Source: Tritrichomonas musculus (Eukaryota > Parabasalia > Tritrichomonadida > Tritrichomonadidae). From it: a stretch of 64,000 nt of DNA. This document shows, piece after piece, positions 51,301 to 61,462 of this stretch. The DNA lies in NCBI GenBank assembly GCA_039105265.1, contig JAPFFF010000033.1, positions 434,001-498,000 of the forward strand. Reading direction: 5' to 3'. Positions within the stretch are counted from its first letter, which is position 1; each line of letters opens with the position of its first letter. The notes below the pieces were generated by a model. The model saw nothing but the letters and a program-made list of their open reading frames with translations. It was not told where the DNA came from and did not search any database. A program made the translations under genes and the position numbers.

Positions 51301-54300
51301 TTCAACGTTTTCATTTTTCACATTGAATTCTGGAACTCCAAATTTTATATTAAAAAGTGAATCTGTCTTATCTGATGACGTAGCTAATTTTTCAATATCA
51401 ACACCGTTTATTAATCCATTTACATTCAAATTTGCTAATATATTGAAATTGCCTAAAACCGGTTTTTTCTCATCAATTGTTCGGCCATCTTCTTTCAAAA
51501 TATTGATATCATAGCTTTCTAATAATTCATTTACTGAATTCACTCCTGAAATATTTGCTGGCAAATTATTATTAATATTAATATCTGCTATTTCATCTGA
51601 TAATAATTTAATATCATCAACGGGGTCTACATGATGGCGCCAAACCCATTCACCTCCATATTGAACAATTTGGCCTTTTCCTAAAAATCGGCCTGAATTC
51701 AAAAATTCAACCATAACTGACACACTCTCTGAATAGCTATTTCTCCAATTTCTGTCAAAACCTCTATTTCTATATGATAACATCACCCACTCTTCTAAAT
51801 AATCATCCCATACATAGTTATCAGGAGGAACAAATTCATGATTGGTTCTCCATCCAGCTTCAAAATTCTGTCCATGTTCTTGCCATTCTTGATCAAAAAC
51901 ATTCCAAACATAATTATCACCAAAATGTTGTCTTTGATCTCTTTGCCATTCTAATCTTTCACTTTGATCTTGATTTGTATATGAGTTATAATTTGCATGA
52001 AATGTCCATTGATCATATCTATCACTCCAACGAAAAACACCACCATTTATTTGAGATGGCAACAGAAAGGTTGCTAATGCTGAACTAGGATTCGTTCTCC
52101 AGTCTGTATTTGATTCTTGAATACCATTTTCTGCACCGACAGCAACCCATTCACCATGAAAAGTGTCAATGATAAAATTGCGTGGCATATTTTGTGCATT
52201 AAGATTTGTTCGCCAACCAGATTGAAAATTAGAATTATTATGAAGAACCCAATGATCAGTTAATATGTCAAAAACATAATTTTCATCTCTTCGAAAAGAA
52301 CGATCATGTGATGTGTCAATTACATTCACTTTTTCTTTCTTTTTTCGTCGTCTTTTTATCGTTGTGTTCACTTGAGTTGCTGCTTCTTGATATATTTCTG
52401 GTTGAAACATCGCATCAACAAAAGAGCCGACACTATTATCAATTATTAAATGATTTTGCTTTTGAATTAATTGTTGAATGTCAAGATGTTGTTGTTGAGA
52501 AATTTGGCCAAAAAATCTTTGATTATTATTATTATTATTATTATCATTACAATTGCATTCTCTTATATTTGAGACTCTTTCTTCTAAAACATTATGTTGC
52601 TGAATAATATTTCGAATATTTCTATTTGTTGTATCGATCCATCCCTGAAAACTAGGGTCTCTCATATCGTCATCATTATTATCATCATCATTATTATCAT
52701 TTCCATTTCCATTTCCATCAATGATAATACCATCATTAATATCCAACAATTGACCACCTTCAAAATTGCTCGTGCTTAATGCTAAACGTCCATTTTCAAT
52801 TTTTTTGGCACGAATCTTTTTGAATGCACTTGTGATTACCATTCCCGTAATTCCTGAACCAAGAAGAACCAAAATAACAGTAAGGATACTTTTCATAAGC
52901 TCTGTTTGGTTTTCATAATATTTTTTCAAAAATTCATAAGCACTATTCACTTCAATAACGATATCACCCGTCGTTTCTATTGGATGATTGACAAATTGAT
53001 AAACTGCATGAATAATTTTTTTTGTGGATTTATCCCATATTAATTGAACTGTACCGTTAAATATTTCAATAAATTTTTCTTTGGAAAAGTTGTTATATAA
53101 AAATGTTTGTATTGGAGCTGTATATTTTTTATTTTGAATTATCTCTTTGAGCCATTCCCATAATTTTTCCACTTCAACGGCTTCTTCAGGGTCAATTATT
53201 TGATCTGCGTCAGTGACAAAATGGTATTCTTTGATTTCTGCATTTCCGACTTCATCTATCATTGGAACAACTATCCCATCAAAAATCTCTTTTATCTTCT
53301 GTTTATTTATATTTTTGCCTATCCATTCTTTCCAGTCTTCAAAACTGCTTGTATTTGAAAAGTATTGATTCAAAAAGTCGACAAAATTTTCGACAACGGC
53401 AAAATGTTTATCACCAGCAACATCATCATCAAAATGTGCTATATATGTCTTCTGATATGTTTCTCCATCTTTACCAAACACAGTCTGTTTAAAATTATTA
53501 TATATATTTTTCAAAGCAGTTTTATTAAAATTCTCCATGATATGACGGAAAAAATTCTGATTCTGTTTATCGGCCTTCTTCAATTTTTCAAAAACATTGG
53601 CTATATTATCATATTCGATTTCACCTTTATCGTTCACTGTTTTTGTTTTTAAAGTTTTTGTCTCTATTTCATCATTAGCTTCATTATATACTGTCACTTC
53701 TTGATTATTTAAGCCTTCCATAATATCTTCATGCATTTGAGATATTGTTTCTGTGTTTGTATTGATTGCATTGACCATTTGGTCAAAATTTGTGATAGGT
53801 TCGTCTTTAGTTTTCATTCTATTTTTGGTCAAAAATGATCCATACCATGGTTCTGATTCTTTTTCGGTTTCTTCATACGTTATCACTTTTGCTTTTCCAT
53901 CTGGTTTAATATTTGATGAACTGTCAAAACCGAAATCTTTCAAATTATTGAATGTTTTCATCCAATTATATAAATTTTCAAGAGTGATATTCAATGATTC
54001 AATAATCTCATTAATTGTGGTTACTTTTTCTTTTTCATAATAGCATCGTTTATCCTCCCAATAATCCAAAAGTTGAGCACCATCCTCTTTTTTAAGGGGG
54101 AGCATTTTCAATAGTTTATTATCTGGGCTGATAACCGTCATAGCCCTTGAATGTTTAATAAACTGATTGAGTACTCTTATTAATTGATTATATGTCTTTA
54201 TTGAATTGTTTTCTGTTGAGATATAATGTTTATTCTTTAGATCAAAATCTAATCCTTTCAATGTTAAGTCTGAAATTTCACGGTTTACATCAAAAGTTGC

Positions 54301-54663
54301 GTCTATTTTCAATTGATTTAGAGAGTTTTGAATAGCATCTGAATTATCATTCAAACATTTATAAAGCTGTTCTAAGGTGAAAGCATTGGTCAATTTGCCA
54401 TTCACCTTGATTTGTCCTGTTGGATAAATATTGACCTTATATAAGTTTTTTATATCTCCTGGTTTTATACCTGCACCTGCAGTTATATAAGCATCTATCT
54501 CTGTTTTATTATAAATGTTATTGAAGAAAACTGAAGAACCATCTTCATCTTCTATTTGAACAATTTTATTTCCATTCTCATCTTCTCCGACTTTGATTTC
54601 TATTCCATTTGATTTTAATGTCTCAGCCTCACTTGATTGAATTGAGTATAAACCAATCGACAT
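48376..54663 (-). CDS. giant fibre-like protein of element 2 (2,095 aa)
   Basis: Homologue of the element 1 fibre: shared N-terminus (MSIGLYSIQSSEAETL, FNNIYNKTEID), shared middle (DNALKLHKSDVHYFYKPSII), shared hydrophobic region (TALAFGIAGTVGSAASIG) and a coiled-coil C-terminus. It differs by a membrane-like segment near residue 600 (LTVILVLLGSGITGMVI), an Asn/Asp-rich linker, and about five Trp-rich repeats at residues 790-1005 of the type ENYVFD...WV...GWRTN, absent from element 1. Those repeats may be a ligand-binding array. Inferred role: virion fibre or receptor-binding protein. Confidence 0.65.
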   Translation of the reverse strand: MSIGLYSIQSSEAETLKSNGIEIKVGEDENGNKIVQIEDEDGSSVFFNNIYNKTEIDAYITAGAGIKPGDIKNLYKVNIYPTGQIKVNGKLTNAFTLEQLYKCLNDNSDAIQNSLNQLKIDATFDVNREISDLTLKGLDFDLKNKHYISTENNSIKTYNQLIRVLNQFIKHSRAMTVISPDNKLLKMLPLKKEDGAQLLDYWEDKRCYYEKEKVTTINEIIESLNITLENLYNWMKTFNNLKDFGFDSSSNIKPDGKAKVITYEETEKESEPWYGSFLTKNRMKTKDEPITNFDQMVNAINTNTETISQMHEDIMEGLNNQEVTVYNEANDEIETKTLKTKTVNDKGEIEYDNIANVFEKLKKADKQNQNFFRHIMENFNKTALKNIYNNFKQTVFGKDGETYQKTYIAHFDDDVAGDKHFAVVENFVDFLNQYFSNTSSFEDWKEWIGKNINKQKIKEIFDGIVVPMIDEVGNAEIKEYHFVTDADQIIDPEEAVEVEKLWEWLKEIIQNKKYTAPIQTFLYNNFSKEKFIEIFNGTVQLIWDKSTKKIIHAVYQFVNHPIETTGDIVIEVNSAYEFLKKYYENQTELMKSILTVILVLLGSGITGMVITSAFKKIRAKKIENGRLALSTSNFEGGQLLDINDGIIIDGNGNGNDNNDDDNNDDDMRDPSFQGWIDTTNRNIRNIIQQHNVLEERVSNIRECNCNDNNNNNNNQRFFGQISQQQHLDIQQLIQKQNHLIIDNSVGSFVDAMFQPEIYQEAATQVNTTIKRRRKKKEKVNVIDTSHDRSFRRDENYVFDILTDHWVLHNNSNFQSGWRTNLNAQNMPRNFIIDTFHGEWVAVGAENGIQESNTDWRTNPSSALATFLLPSQINGGVFRWSDRYDQWTFHANYNSYTNQDQSERLEWQRDQRQHFGDNYVWNVFDQEWQEHGQNFEAGWRTNHEFVPPDNYVWDDYLEEWVMLSYRNRGFDRNWRNSYSESVSVMVEFLNSGRFLGKGQIVQYGGEWVWRHHVDPVDDIKLLSDEIADININNNLPANISGVNSVNELLESYDINILKEDGRTIDEKKPVLGNFNILANLNVNGLINGVDIEKLATSSDKTDSLFNIKFGVPEFNVKNENVEGDTKTINNVNYNILKIKINDDDIEQKLKAFNGNIFKIILRKDVVYDTEGRYIKEFFISVHDNHIQCPIIAYDEESKGYTNKCSEDSSQFFIAFDERLNIVPYTLWMNGDLSIMNQTSQDLIESNKPVFKCKIIEADNALKLHKSDVHYFYKPSIISEDNDNYKMIFEVPSDYTIPPHLQFKFSEYCFGNKWDLIWDGTKWDGKNIQGKSNGKIINKCNTRAKKDAYDAIGACVMMKNDDWNKQFFTDNIWYTNVNEKNLMQAFIRRPVRGEGWEKDGKIELKVKFNDGTLKDGNEIGVDWGNTNFSHSVEGYDLYAIEILIYNYSKRTFEVKNIEEIFLDIYSPNSDIANRMSFRLEGVHHVERNDTAYCDTIGVLDTIEKISYRYEDSKIDASHRNIELYLKKDLVDPVDEVNWDGIMNPFKYIIQQQFYEITPNPNAATTLYTDYNITSSKIITADNITTMRSDLNLVTNNLDVVSYDLNEMNHRVNVLDSEMVQVKDITQHLEHDVKNLRIVSYTALAFGIAGTVGSAASIGMQLFPHGIRILKAAFSSFFRGMFSRSRVLGAPDWTRLRIMFGNIAVRSITTDISPVINWCNSEYKQLDDITFDNEDENPEEYSLSVEAAYELCNQFRETLKPILKLLALKIDEIANEFEYNDFISKSDLKRDDTIDINGKLIDGKIHLEAEDTISEGIIKVRIMIMKVSEYNDIDYEENYPIIHISNGEISNYEGTENFPTASLQDKTIIIDNPKRHRISAISIKENTAIRSMKYSVNDIAYMSDIDALNKKIDQIEENSHTNDENIAKIMNTYPTVDETNEALDVLKGRIETLEAENTTLKATIAAFEARIYALEPHGPTLPDFYQGFTYHEVGENDFIDIIERGGGVLYFDICFVTYNDDTEYVGVFTDNNDVKHYVRFKYDVETEECFYYIDELNGNTEPLTQDSNGYCKVPDELQDSFGSSLYHRQTYLEVYSKP

Positions 54664-54679
54664 ATTTAATAATAAATAA

Positions 54680-55417
54680 ATGTTAATTTCTATGCAAAGC
54701 CGTGACTCACAAAAATATCATACTGTGTCTTTGACGATGAATATACCTTGGAAATGCAGTTATGTAAAATATTATGTGTCTTCTATAAACACTAATTCAA
54801 ACATATTATTAAGTACAAAAGATGATTATATGAAATATCAAGTTGGCAAAACCGTTCATACTATTGAATTTTCTGAGTCCTATCATTATTCTATCAAACA
54901 ACTTGAACAAATTTTTAGTCAGAAAAGTGAATTGGCATGGGAATATGATAAAAATAAACGCACATTTAAGATAACAGCAAGTTTGAAAACAACAATTACA
55001 TCAATATCTCACAGAGCTGCATTATTGACTGGATTATATAACACTCCGTTGCCTTTGACAATTGATCCTAAAGAACCCTTTATTGTGCCAGATTTGCCGA
55101 TCATAACTCATACAAAACTTTATTTAGTCTCTTTACAAGGTAATCCGATGTATTCAGCTATTGGAGATCAAGAGTATACTCCTTCAGTTATAGGAAATAT
55201 AAACACAATGGCTATAGACGGCAAGCCACTGATTTATGACTTTGAGAAAGAAGGAAAACCAATAAAAATAAAAACAAACACAGATAGTTTAAAATATTTA
55301 GAATTAAGTTTAGTCGATTTCCAATTTCAGCCTATCGCTTTAAAAAGTCCTTTGTTTGTTTCAATTAAAGTAAAGCCAGCTAAAGATGCAGACGTTAAGG
55401 ATGTGTTAACTAAATGA
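54680..55417 (+). CDS. putative element 2 minor capsid (penton-like) protein
   Basis: 245 residues, a clear homologue of 47363-48109: IPWKCSYVKYYVSSINT, SHRAALLTGLYNT, VPDLPII, LYLVSLQGNPM, and VDFQFQPIALKSPLFVSIKVK at the end. It starts at TAAATG 16 bp from the divergent fibre gene, and its stop overlaps the end of the polymerase gene on the other strand by 8 bp. Minor capsid function is inferred as for its partner. Confidence 0.6.
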   Translation: MLISMQSRDSQKYHTVSLTMNIPWKCSYVKYYVSSINTNSNILLSTKDDYMKYQVGKTVHTIEFSESYHYSIKQLEQIFSQKSELAWEYDKNKRTFKITASLKTTITSISHRAALLTGLYNTPLPLTIDPKEPFIVPDLPIITHTKLYLVSLQGNPMYSAIGDQEYTPSVIGNINTMAIDGKPLIYDFEKEGKPIKIKTNTDSLKYLELSLVDFQFQPIALKSPLFVSIKVKPAKDADVKDVLTK

Positions 55418-58400
55418 ATTTAAGGGTCCTGCTAAACTTTTTGAGATTAGTCTGCTGAAAAGTTTGAGTTTTTCTGAATGCATTTGTGCCATCTAATAAA
55501 TTGAACTCCATTTTGGCCCCAGCATACAATTTTTCATAGAGTTCTTCAATTGTGATGCCCATTCGTTTACATTTATTAATGATCACTTGATGAGGAATGC
55601 CCTTGAGTCTTATATGATATCCTTCTTTTCCTTCTTCATCGACTAAGATATCTAAATAACTTTTCTTGCCTAATGCGATCAGTTTTCGTGAATGTATTTG
55701 GCCTACTGCACCCTCAAAACCGTCAAAATCATTATGAAATTGACACATGTTTTCACCTATTAATTCAGCATTATATTTCTCCTTAAAGATCTCTGCCACT
55801 TTTTTCACATCATCTTCATATAGGTGCATGCTATCGGTATCTTGATAGAATATTTCAATCCCTTTTTGTTCTGCACTAGCCATAACACGATTCATCAAAT
55901 GTTTTGACCATGAAAGAACGCTAGCACCAAATTGTGGGAGATTGAAATGATCATTGATCGGCTTCAACTTTTTCACATAGCATCTATCAATTGTCGGTTC
56001 ATCATAGATTTCTGTGATAAAGTTATAATTGCGCCAAATGTATTTCATTAGCTCATCTCTGGGTACACTTTTTGTTTCGGTTTTCATCGCTTTCAATATT
56101 GATTTGCCATAGATTGAATTCAATAGCAATTTGATCGTTGACTGCAGTGGATTCTTCTCTTTCTTATATTTGAGTCTTAAATTAAATAATCCAAGAATGA
56201 ACTCATTTATCTTCTTATTAAATCCTTCATCAAAATAGTAACCACGAATGATTTCGTATTTGATATCATAGAACTCTATTAAATCCATTAGTGCAATCTT
56301 GTCAATATAAAAATTGCTAACAGGGTCATTGTCAAATATTTTTGAGCCCTTATCATTTCGTCTAAAGACTTGCCCGAATTTATATGGCTTATCGGATTTG
56401 CACTTGATTTCATTAATATTGATTTCAATAAAAAAAGTGTCAAATTTCATCAATTGATCATGGTCTATATTTTGAGGCAAAATTTTCGGTTTTCCTTTAG
56501 CAACACCATCCATTACATACATAGCTGAAGGATAAAGGCTAACTGCATCAAAATCTTGTATTCTTCCTTCTATATATTGCTTTTGATTTGATGCTGTCAT
56601 TGTTCTTCCTCCGCTTACACATCTTTGAATAAAGTTTTGCGGTTTGCCACTTAATTGATAACAACCGTCAAAACATCCATATTTATTGGCGAAATGATAA
56701 CCGATAGATGAGATTGAAATAAAGTTATTAACGCCTAACATTTCTGTACCTGTTTGTTTGAATACTTCTTTCAAATCTTTATCAAATTTTTCAAGCCCTT
56801 TCATAAGAACGATACAATCCTTAAAACAATAGAACTTGGCATATTTCATAATATTAATTGAATCATTTTTTTCATTGTATGCTTCACTTATTTTGGCATT
56901 TTCTAGGATTTGTTTGCTTTCATCTTTGCCATCGTTCTCTTTTCTATACTGCTCATAGAATTCATTGATTGGCAGAACAGCTTTTTGAATGTTTTCTTCA
57001 GTGTATATTTTGTATGCCATAACCTCTTTATGCACATCTAAATTAAACATAGATGCAAAATTCCTGAGAGCCGATGGAATAATTGAATAGGAATTGCGAA
57101 ACGTAAGCTTTTTCACTAATTTACCATTTGAAGCATACTTGAGCATAATGACTTGCAAAACTGTGCCTGTTCTTTCAGTTATTTGTGTTTTCCATCCAGG
57201 AGTATTGATGAAAAAGCAACCATCGTACTTTAAATTGTGAAAATAAGTTAGTGAATTATTGTATAGATAATTGAGAAGCTGACGATCAATGTTTTCACCT
57301 TCAAAGCTTATTTTGTGAATATTTTGGCCTTCACGATACACTGTGCAATTCAAATAAGGACGATGAGGAGATACAGTAGTGTCTGTTTCAAAATCTGAAT
57401 AATATACTCTAGACCAATCTTTCTCTTTCTTCTTATCTTTTTCGAGTCTATTATTTTTGTGCATAATTCTTCATTATAATCAAGATCAATGTAATCATTC
57501 AATCCATCGTATTCGGTTGTATTCAATATGGATAATTCGCAGCTTCTTATCTCTCTGAACATATTGAGCTCAAACATTTTTCTGAATATCATCATTGGAA
57601 GAGTGCCATTTTCTGAATAAAAAATCTTTTCGCCTTTGATGCCTTTGATCATGAAGCGGTTTTTATCATCTTTGAACTTTTCGTCTATTTCTTTTGCATG
57701 TTCAAGATAATAGATGGTGCATTTGATTGGCCTATATATCATGTAGTGATCTTTATAAAGAAGCAACTCTACTGTTCGATCATAACCTTTCTTTCTGGTG
57801 TCTATTTTGATCTGCATTTGATGCTTAATATCAAACCTTTCGTCGATTCTTTTCACGACAAAACTGCATTTGAATTTTTCTGATATCTCTTTGATTTTGT
57901 TATTTGGTATCGATTTTGTTTGAACATAATATCGCAAGTGATTTATTTCTTCATCATTGAACACTCCTGACTGAATCAAAGCATAGACAAAACAATTGTC
58001 TTTATAATTTTTCTTATCTATCTTTGAGAATATTTGGAATTCACTGAGATCTAAATTAGATAAATTAATAAAAGGAAAGAATGAGCCTTCTGGTGTGGAT
58101 CTATAATCTGGATCGATTTCGACTTCTTCATGATATAAAGCATGGTCATCTTCATCTTCTTTAATAACATCGAACTTAATTCCTTTATCGTCTAGTTGTT
58201 TTCTCAGAAAAAGTACATCATATTTGACTGGAATGAATTCAAAATTGACAGTTGGGTTTGTATCTGATTTCTCTTCTGACAAGTCTAATTCGCCTGATAT
58301 GTGACCTATTGTGCTCTCTATGTCATGTTTGTCGCTGAGAGTGAACCATTTTGCGTGTCCATCAAGTGTGTATGCTTTGACGACAACTTTTGATTTATTT

Positions 58401-58771
58401 CGAATCTTATAGCAGTGTCGAAGCATCTCTGTAAATGCGAGTCTCTTGCACTCACTGTCTCCAATATCGACGTCAAAGGAGAACTCTTTTGCAGCCATAA
58501 ACATGAGTCTTTTGAGTTCTCTTTGAAATAACTCTTGATCATCCACTTCTTGTACTCTTTTTTCGTATGCTTGTCTTGCTTGTGTCTTTGATTCTTCATA
58601 AAAGTCTATAGACAAGTTCATTATGTCATTATCTACATTTGCATTTGTATTTGATATATTGGTTTTCATCTTTTTCCCCGACAAGCCACTTCTCTGTAAT
58701 CTCTGTATTTGATTTTGCTGTGTTTGAACAAGTTTTATCAATTCTTCTCTTGAAAGTTTGTTGAAGTCCAT
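55410..58771 (-). pseudogene. element 2 protein-primed DNA polymerase B, broken (about one break)
   Basis: Related throughout to the element 1 polymerase. The same Cys/His OTU-like region (KDNCFVYALIQSG, KDHYMIY), exonuclease motifs and polymerase motifs A (DFDAVSLYPSAM), B (KLLLNSIYGKS) and C (FYQDTDSMH) are present in the normal order. The N-terminus (MDFNKLSREELIKLVQ) differs from the LPGF module but is similarly placed. The copy looks recent and carries about one break. Confidence 0.85.
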
Positions 58772-58871
58772 TTTAAGTGTGATTAAATTGACCTTTATTA
58801 ACCTAAAAACCGTAGAAATATAAAAAGAAAAAATAAAAGAAAAATAAGAGAAGAATTGTTTATTAATGACC

Positions 58872-59957
58872 TTATGCAATTAAGTAATTTTCAACTTGTT
58901 CCCAGTAAAGATTTATCGTGTCTTTTTTGGTAAATGGTTCTTTTAAAGTTTTTTGACGCCCATCATATTCATCAGGACCAATGAGTTCTCTGATTTCATT
59001 TGGTAATCTTTGCCAAACTTGTTGCATTTCGGGATTTTTCTTGAACTTGGATTCTCCATCCCAGTTATTGACAAAAAAGTTCATGTCTTGGAGAATTGAC
59101 CTTGCTTTGACACTTCTTTCAATTCTTCTTCCAAGAAGTTTGGCATAGTTATCAAGTGCATTGAATGAACTTAATGTGTTATTCACTTTGGCAATCTCGT
59201 TTTGCATCGTTAATTCTGTCATCTTTTTGACAGTTGCATTGAATTTTGTGTCAGCACAGATCCTTGAAACGAGAATAAGTTGTTCGGTTCCCGTTATTGC
59301 CTTCTTATCCTGCATTTGGTTCTTTAATTTCAAGATTTCAGCCTCCATTGTTTTAATCTTGCTTTCGTATTCTTGATTCTGCTTCTGGAGTTTATCTTTC
59401 TCAGAATCAATTTTTTTGCTCACATACTTTTCGATGACTTTTCGAAACATAGATGGCATTTTGTTCTTTGGATTCTCCTCCTCATTATCGTCGATGAGTG
59501 TTTGCAGCATTTTTTCCCAATTTTTCTCAGCTGGTTCAGCCGGCATGATATTTAGTATTTGCCCAGGCTGAATATTTAAGTGCGGTTCTTCTTGCTGTAT
59601 TTGAGGTTGCTGCTGCTGCACTTGATTTTGTTGCTGCTGCTGTAATTGTTGTAATTGCGCTTGCAATAAAATGTCTAATTGGCGTTCGATTGCAGCCATT
59701 CTTTCATCTTCTCGGGGCTCTCCCATATATTGATGGGGCCCTTCCGAGGCATATCTTTCTTCTCGGGGCTCTCCCATATATTGATGGGGCCCTTCCGAGG
59801 CATATCTGTAACGGGGCTCTCCCATATATTGATGGGGCCCTTCCGTAATGTATCTGTTGTAGCGGGGCTCTCCCACCAATATATGGGGCCCATCCGTATA
59901 TCGATTGCTGTAAATTGGATATTTTTGATTACCTTTTCGCGAGTATTGACGTTCCAT
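58872..59957 (-). CDS. element 2 repeat/coiled-coil protein with GPHQYMGEP repeats
   Basis: 361 residues from the ATG at 59957; an earlier in-frame ATG would add an unlikely hydrophobic leader. Residues 15-85 hold four near-copies of GPHQYMGEPR with RYASE spacers, with strongly conserved GC-rich DNA. A Gln-rich stretch, acidic region and long coiled coil (KDKLQKQNQEYESKIKTMEAE is typical) follow. The last 150 residues look globular and helical (NWDGESKFKKNPEMQQVW, LPNEIRELIGPDEYDGR). No known family. Between the polymerase and helicase genes it may be a replication cofactor, terminal protein or scaffold; this is inference. Confidence 0.55.
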   Translation of the reverse strand: MERQYSRKGNQKYPIYSNRYTDGPHILVGEPRYNRYITEGPHQYMGEPRYRYASEGPHQYMGEPREERYASEGPHQYMGEPREDERMAAIERQLDILLQAQLQQLQQQQQNQVQQQQPQIQQEEPHLNIQPGQILNIMPAEPAEKNWEKMLQTLIDDNEEENPKNKMPSMFRKVIEKYVSKKIDSEKDKLQKQNQEYESKIKTMEAEILKLKNQMQDKKAITGTEQLILVSRICADTKFNATVKKMTELTMQNEIAKVNNTLSSFNALDNYAKLLGRRIERSVKARSILQDMNFFVNNWDGESKFKKNPEMQQVWQRLPNEIRELIGPDEYDGRQKTLKEPFTKKDTINLYWEQVENYLIA

Positions 59958-60002
59958 CTGCAAAAATAAAAAATGAAAATTTGAGACAAAACGATAATTC
60001 AA

Positions 60003-60323
60003 CTATCTCTCAAAATTGAATGTCCGATCATTTTTTATTTTTGCGATTTTTAAACATTTTATTTTAATCTAACGATTAATTATTAATTATCTATATTAAG
60101 TATATATATTATTTTTATGATTATTATTAAAAAACAAATTATTAAAAATATTTCAATAAATTGAGAGAATGTAAATTTTATTCCAAAGTATTTTATTTTT
60201 TAAATCTAATCTATTATTTAATATCTACATTAAATATACATATTTATAAAATAGTTATTTTTATTCTAAAAAATGTTTTTCCTATAGATTTTGAAAATTC
60301 TTTTGAAAAAGTTCACACTTTTT
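60003..60323. other. AT-rich divergent spacer
   Basis: Very AT-rich DNA between two divergent element 2 genes. No motif beyond short A/T tracts is visible. Confidence 0.4.
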
Positions 60324-60743
60324 ATGTCTGAATACTTTGAAGACGAAACTGATTTTCTTGATTCTTTAGTTCATTATGAGTTAACAGAAGAAGACAAAGA
60401 GCTCTGGCATCTTGATAATCAAATAGAAAAATTGGGGAAAGATATCTCACGGTCATTACATATATCTTCTCAAGAAGATAAAATTCCTAGTTTCGAATTA
60501 AGTCCAAAAGCCAAAATATCAGATAGCCTCCATATAAATCCCAAATTCTTGACATTTTATAAATCTCTCAGAAAAGATAATTATTATGCAAATGAACTCA
60601 GAGATTTATATAATAGTTATTTTGGCACAAATTATACCAAAAAAGGACTTGCACATATACTTGAAATAAGAACAATGTTTTCTAATAAGCGTATTAGAAT
60701 AAAAAATAAAAGATTAACAATATACACAAAAATTTTTTACTAA
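60324..60743 (+). CDS. element 2 hypothetical protein (139 aa)
   Basis: Start chosen at the ATG at 60324 (MSEYFEDETDFLDSL); a possible earlier ATG adds eleven residues. The N-terminal half is acidic and helical (ELTEEDKELWHLDNQIEKL). The C-terminal half is basic and helical (ANELRDLYNSYFG, KKGLAHILEIRTMF, RIRIKNKRL) and could be a winged-helix or other DNA-binding fold. Not recognised. No homologue seen in element 1. Confidence 0.5.
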   Translation: MSEYFEDETDFLDSLVHYELTEEDKELWHLDNQIEKLGKDISRSLHISSQEDKIPSFELSPKAKISDSLHINPKFLTFYKSLRKDNYYANELRDLYNSYFGTNYTKKGLAHILEIRTMFSNKRIRIKNKRLTIYTKIFY

Positions 60744-60751
60744 ACATTACT

Positions 60752-61140
60752 GCATGAATCATTGAATTTTTTTTTTGTCCGCATGAATCATTGAATTTTT
60801 TTGGACGCATGAATCATTGAATTTTATTGGACGCATGAATCATTGAATTTTATTGGACGCATGAATCATTGAATTTTTTTTGTCCGCATGAATCATTGAA
60901 TTTTATTGGACGCATGAATCATTGAATTTTTGAATCATTGAATTTTTTTTGTCCGCATGAATCATTGAATTTTTTTTGTCCGCAAGAAAATTGAATACTT
61001 CATGAGGTCATGGCCGCATGAATTATTGAATGTTTTTTTATTGGACGCATGAATCATTGAATTTTATTGGACGCATGAATCATTGAATTTTATTGGACGC
61101 ATGAATCATTGAATTTTATTGGACGCATGAATCATTGAAT
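60752..61140. repeat. 26-bp minisatellite, about 15 copies
   Basis: Tandem copies of GCATGAATCATTGAATTTT plus a short spacer, either ATTGGAC or TTTTTGTCC, with a period near 26 bp and some irregular units around 60975-61035. It lies between two convergent element 2 genes. Spacer lengths are too small and irregular, and repeats too AT-rich, for a CRISPR array. Confidence 0.9.
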
Positions 61141-61182
61141 AATTATTGAAAAACAAAAATAAAATACAAGCCAATTAGGTAT

Positions 61183-61413
61183 TCAATTGGGCTGATTCGT
61201 TATCATATTTACTTTTTCTCTTAATTCTTCTAATTCTCTTTTTTTCCTTTCTCTATATGCTTTTTGTTGTTGTTTTCTAGCTTCATGTCTTTCTTCTTCA
61301 GTAGCGTATTTTAGTTTTCGTCCTCTTTTCAAATTTTGTATACTTTCTGATCTGGTGAGCTTTTTGATAACATTTGTTTCATTAAATTCTGAAAGATCTA
61401 ATCGTCCGGACAT
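61183..61413 (-). CDS. bZIP-like small basic protein of element 2
   Basis: 76 residues. The core RGRKLKYATEEERHEARKQQ then YRERKKRELEELREKV matches the core of the element 1 protein at 36285-36692 and resembles a bZIP basic region running into a short heptad. It starts at TAAATG and is divergent from the helicase gene with a 49-bp gap, suggesting a shared promoter. Probable DNA-binding regulator, from resemblance only. Confidence 0.6.
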   Translation of the reverse strand: MSGRLDLSEFNETNVIKKLTRSESIQNLKRGRKLKYATEEERHEARKQQQKAYRERKKRELEELREKVNMITNQPN

Positions 61414-61462
61414 TTATTTTTGAGAAAAAATAAAAAACAAAAAAGCTCTTCACATTTCTGAA

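Noticed and set aside
60752-61140. CRISPR array
   Set aside because: The period is about 26 bp with spacers of only a few bases, in a eukaryotic mobile element; it is a minisatellite.
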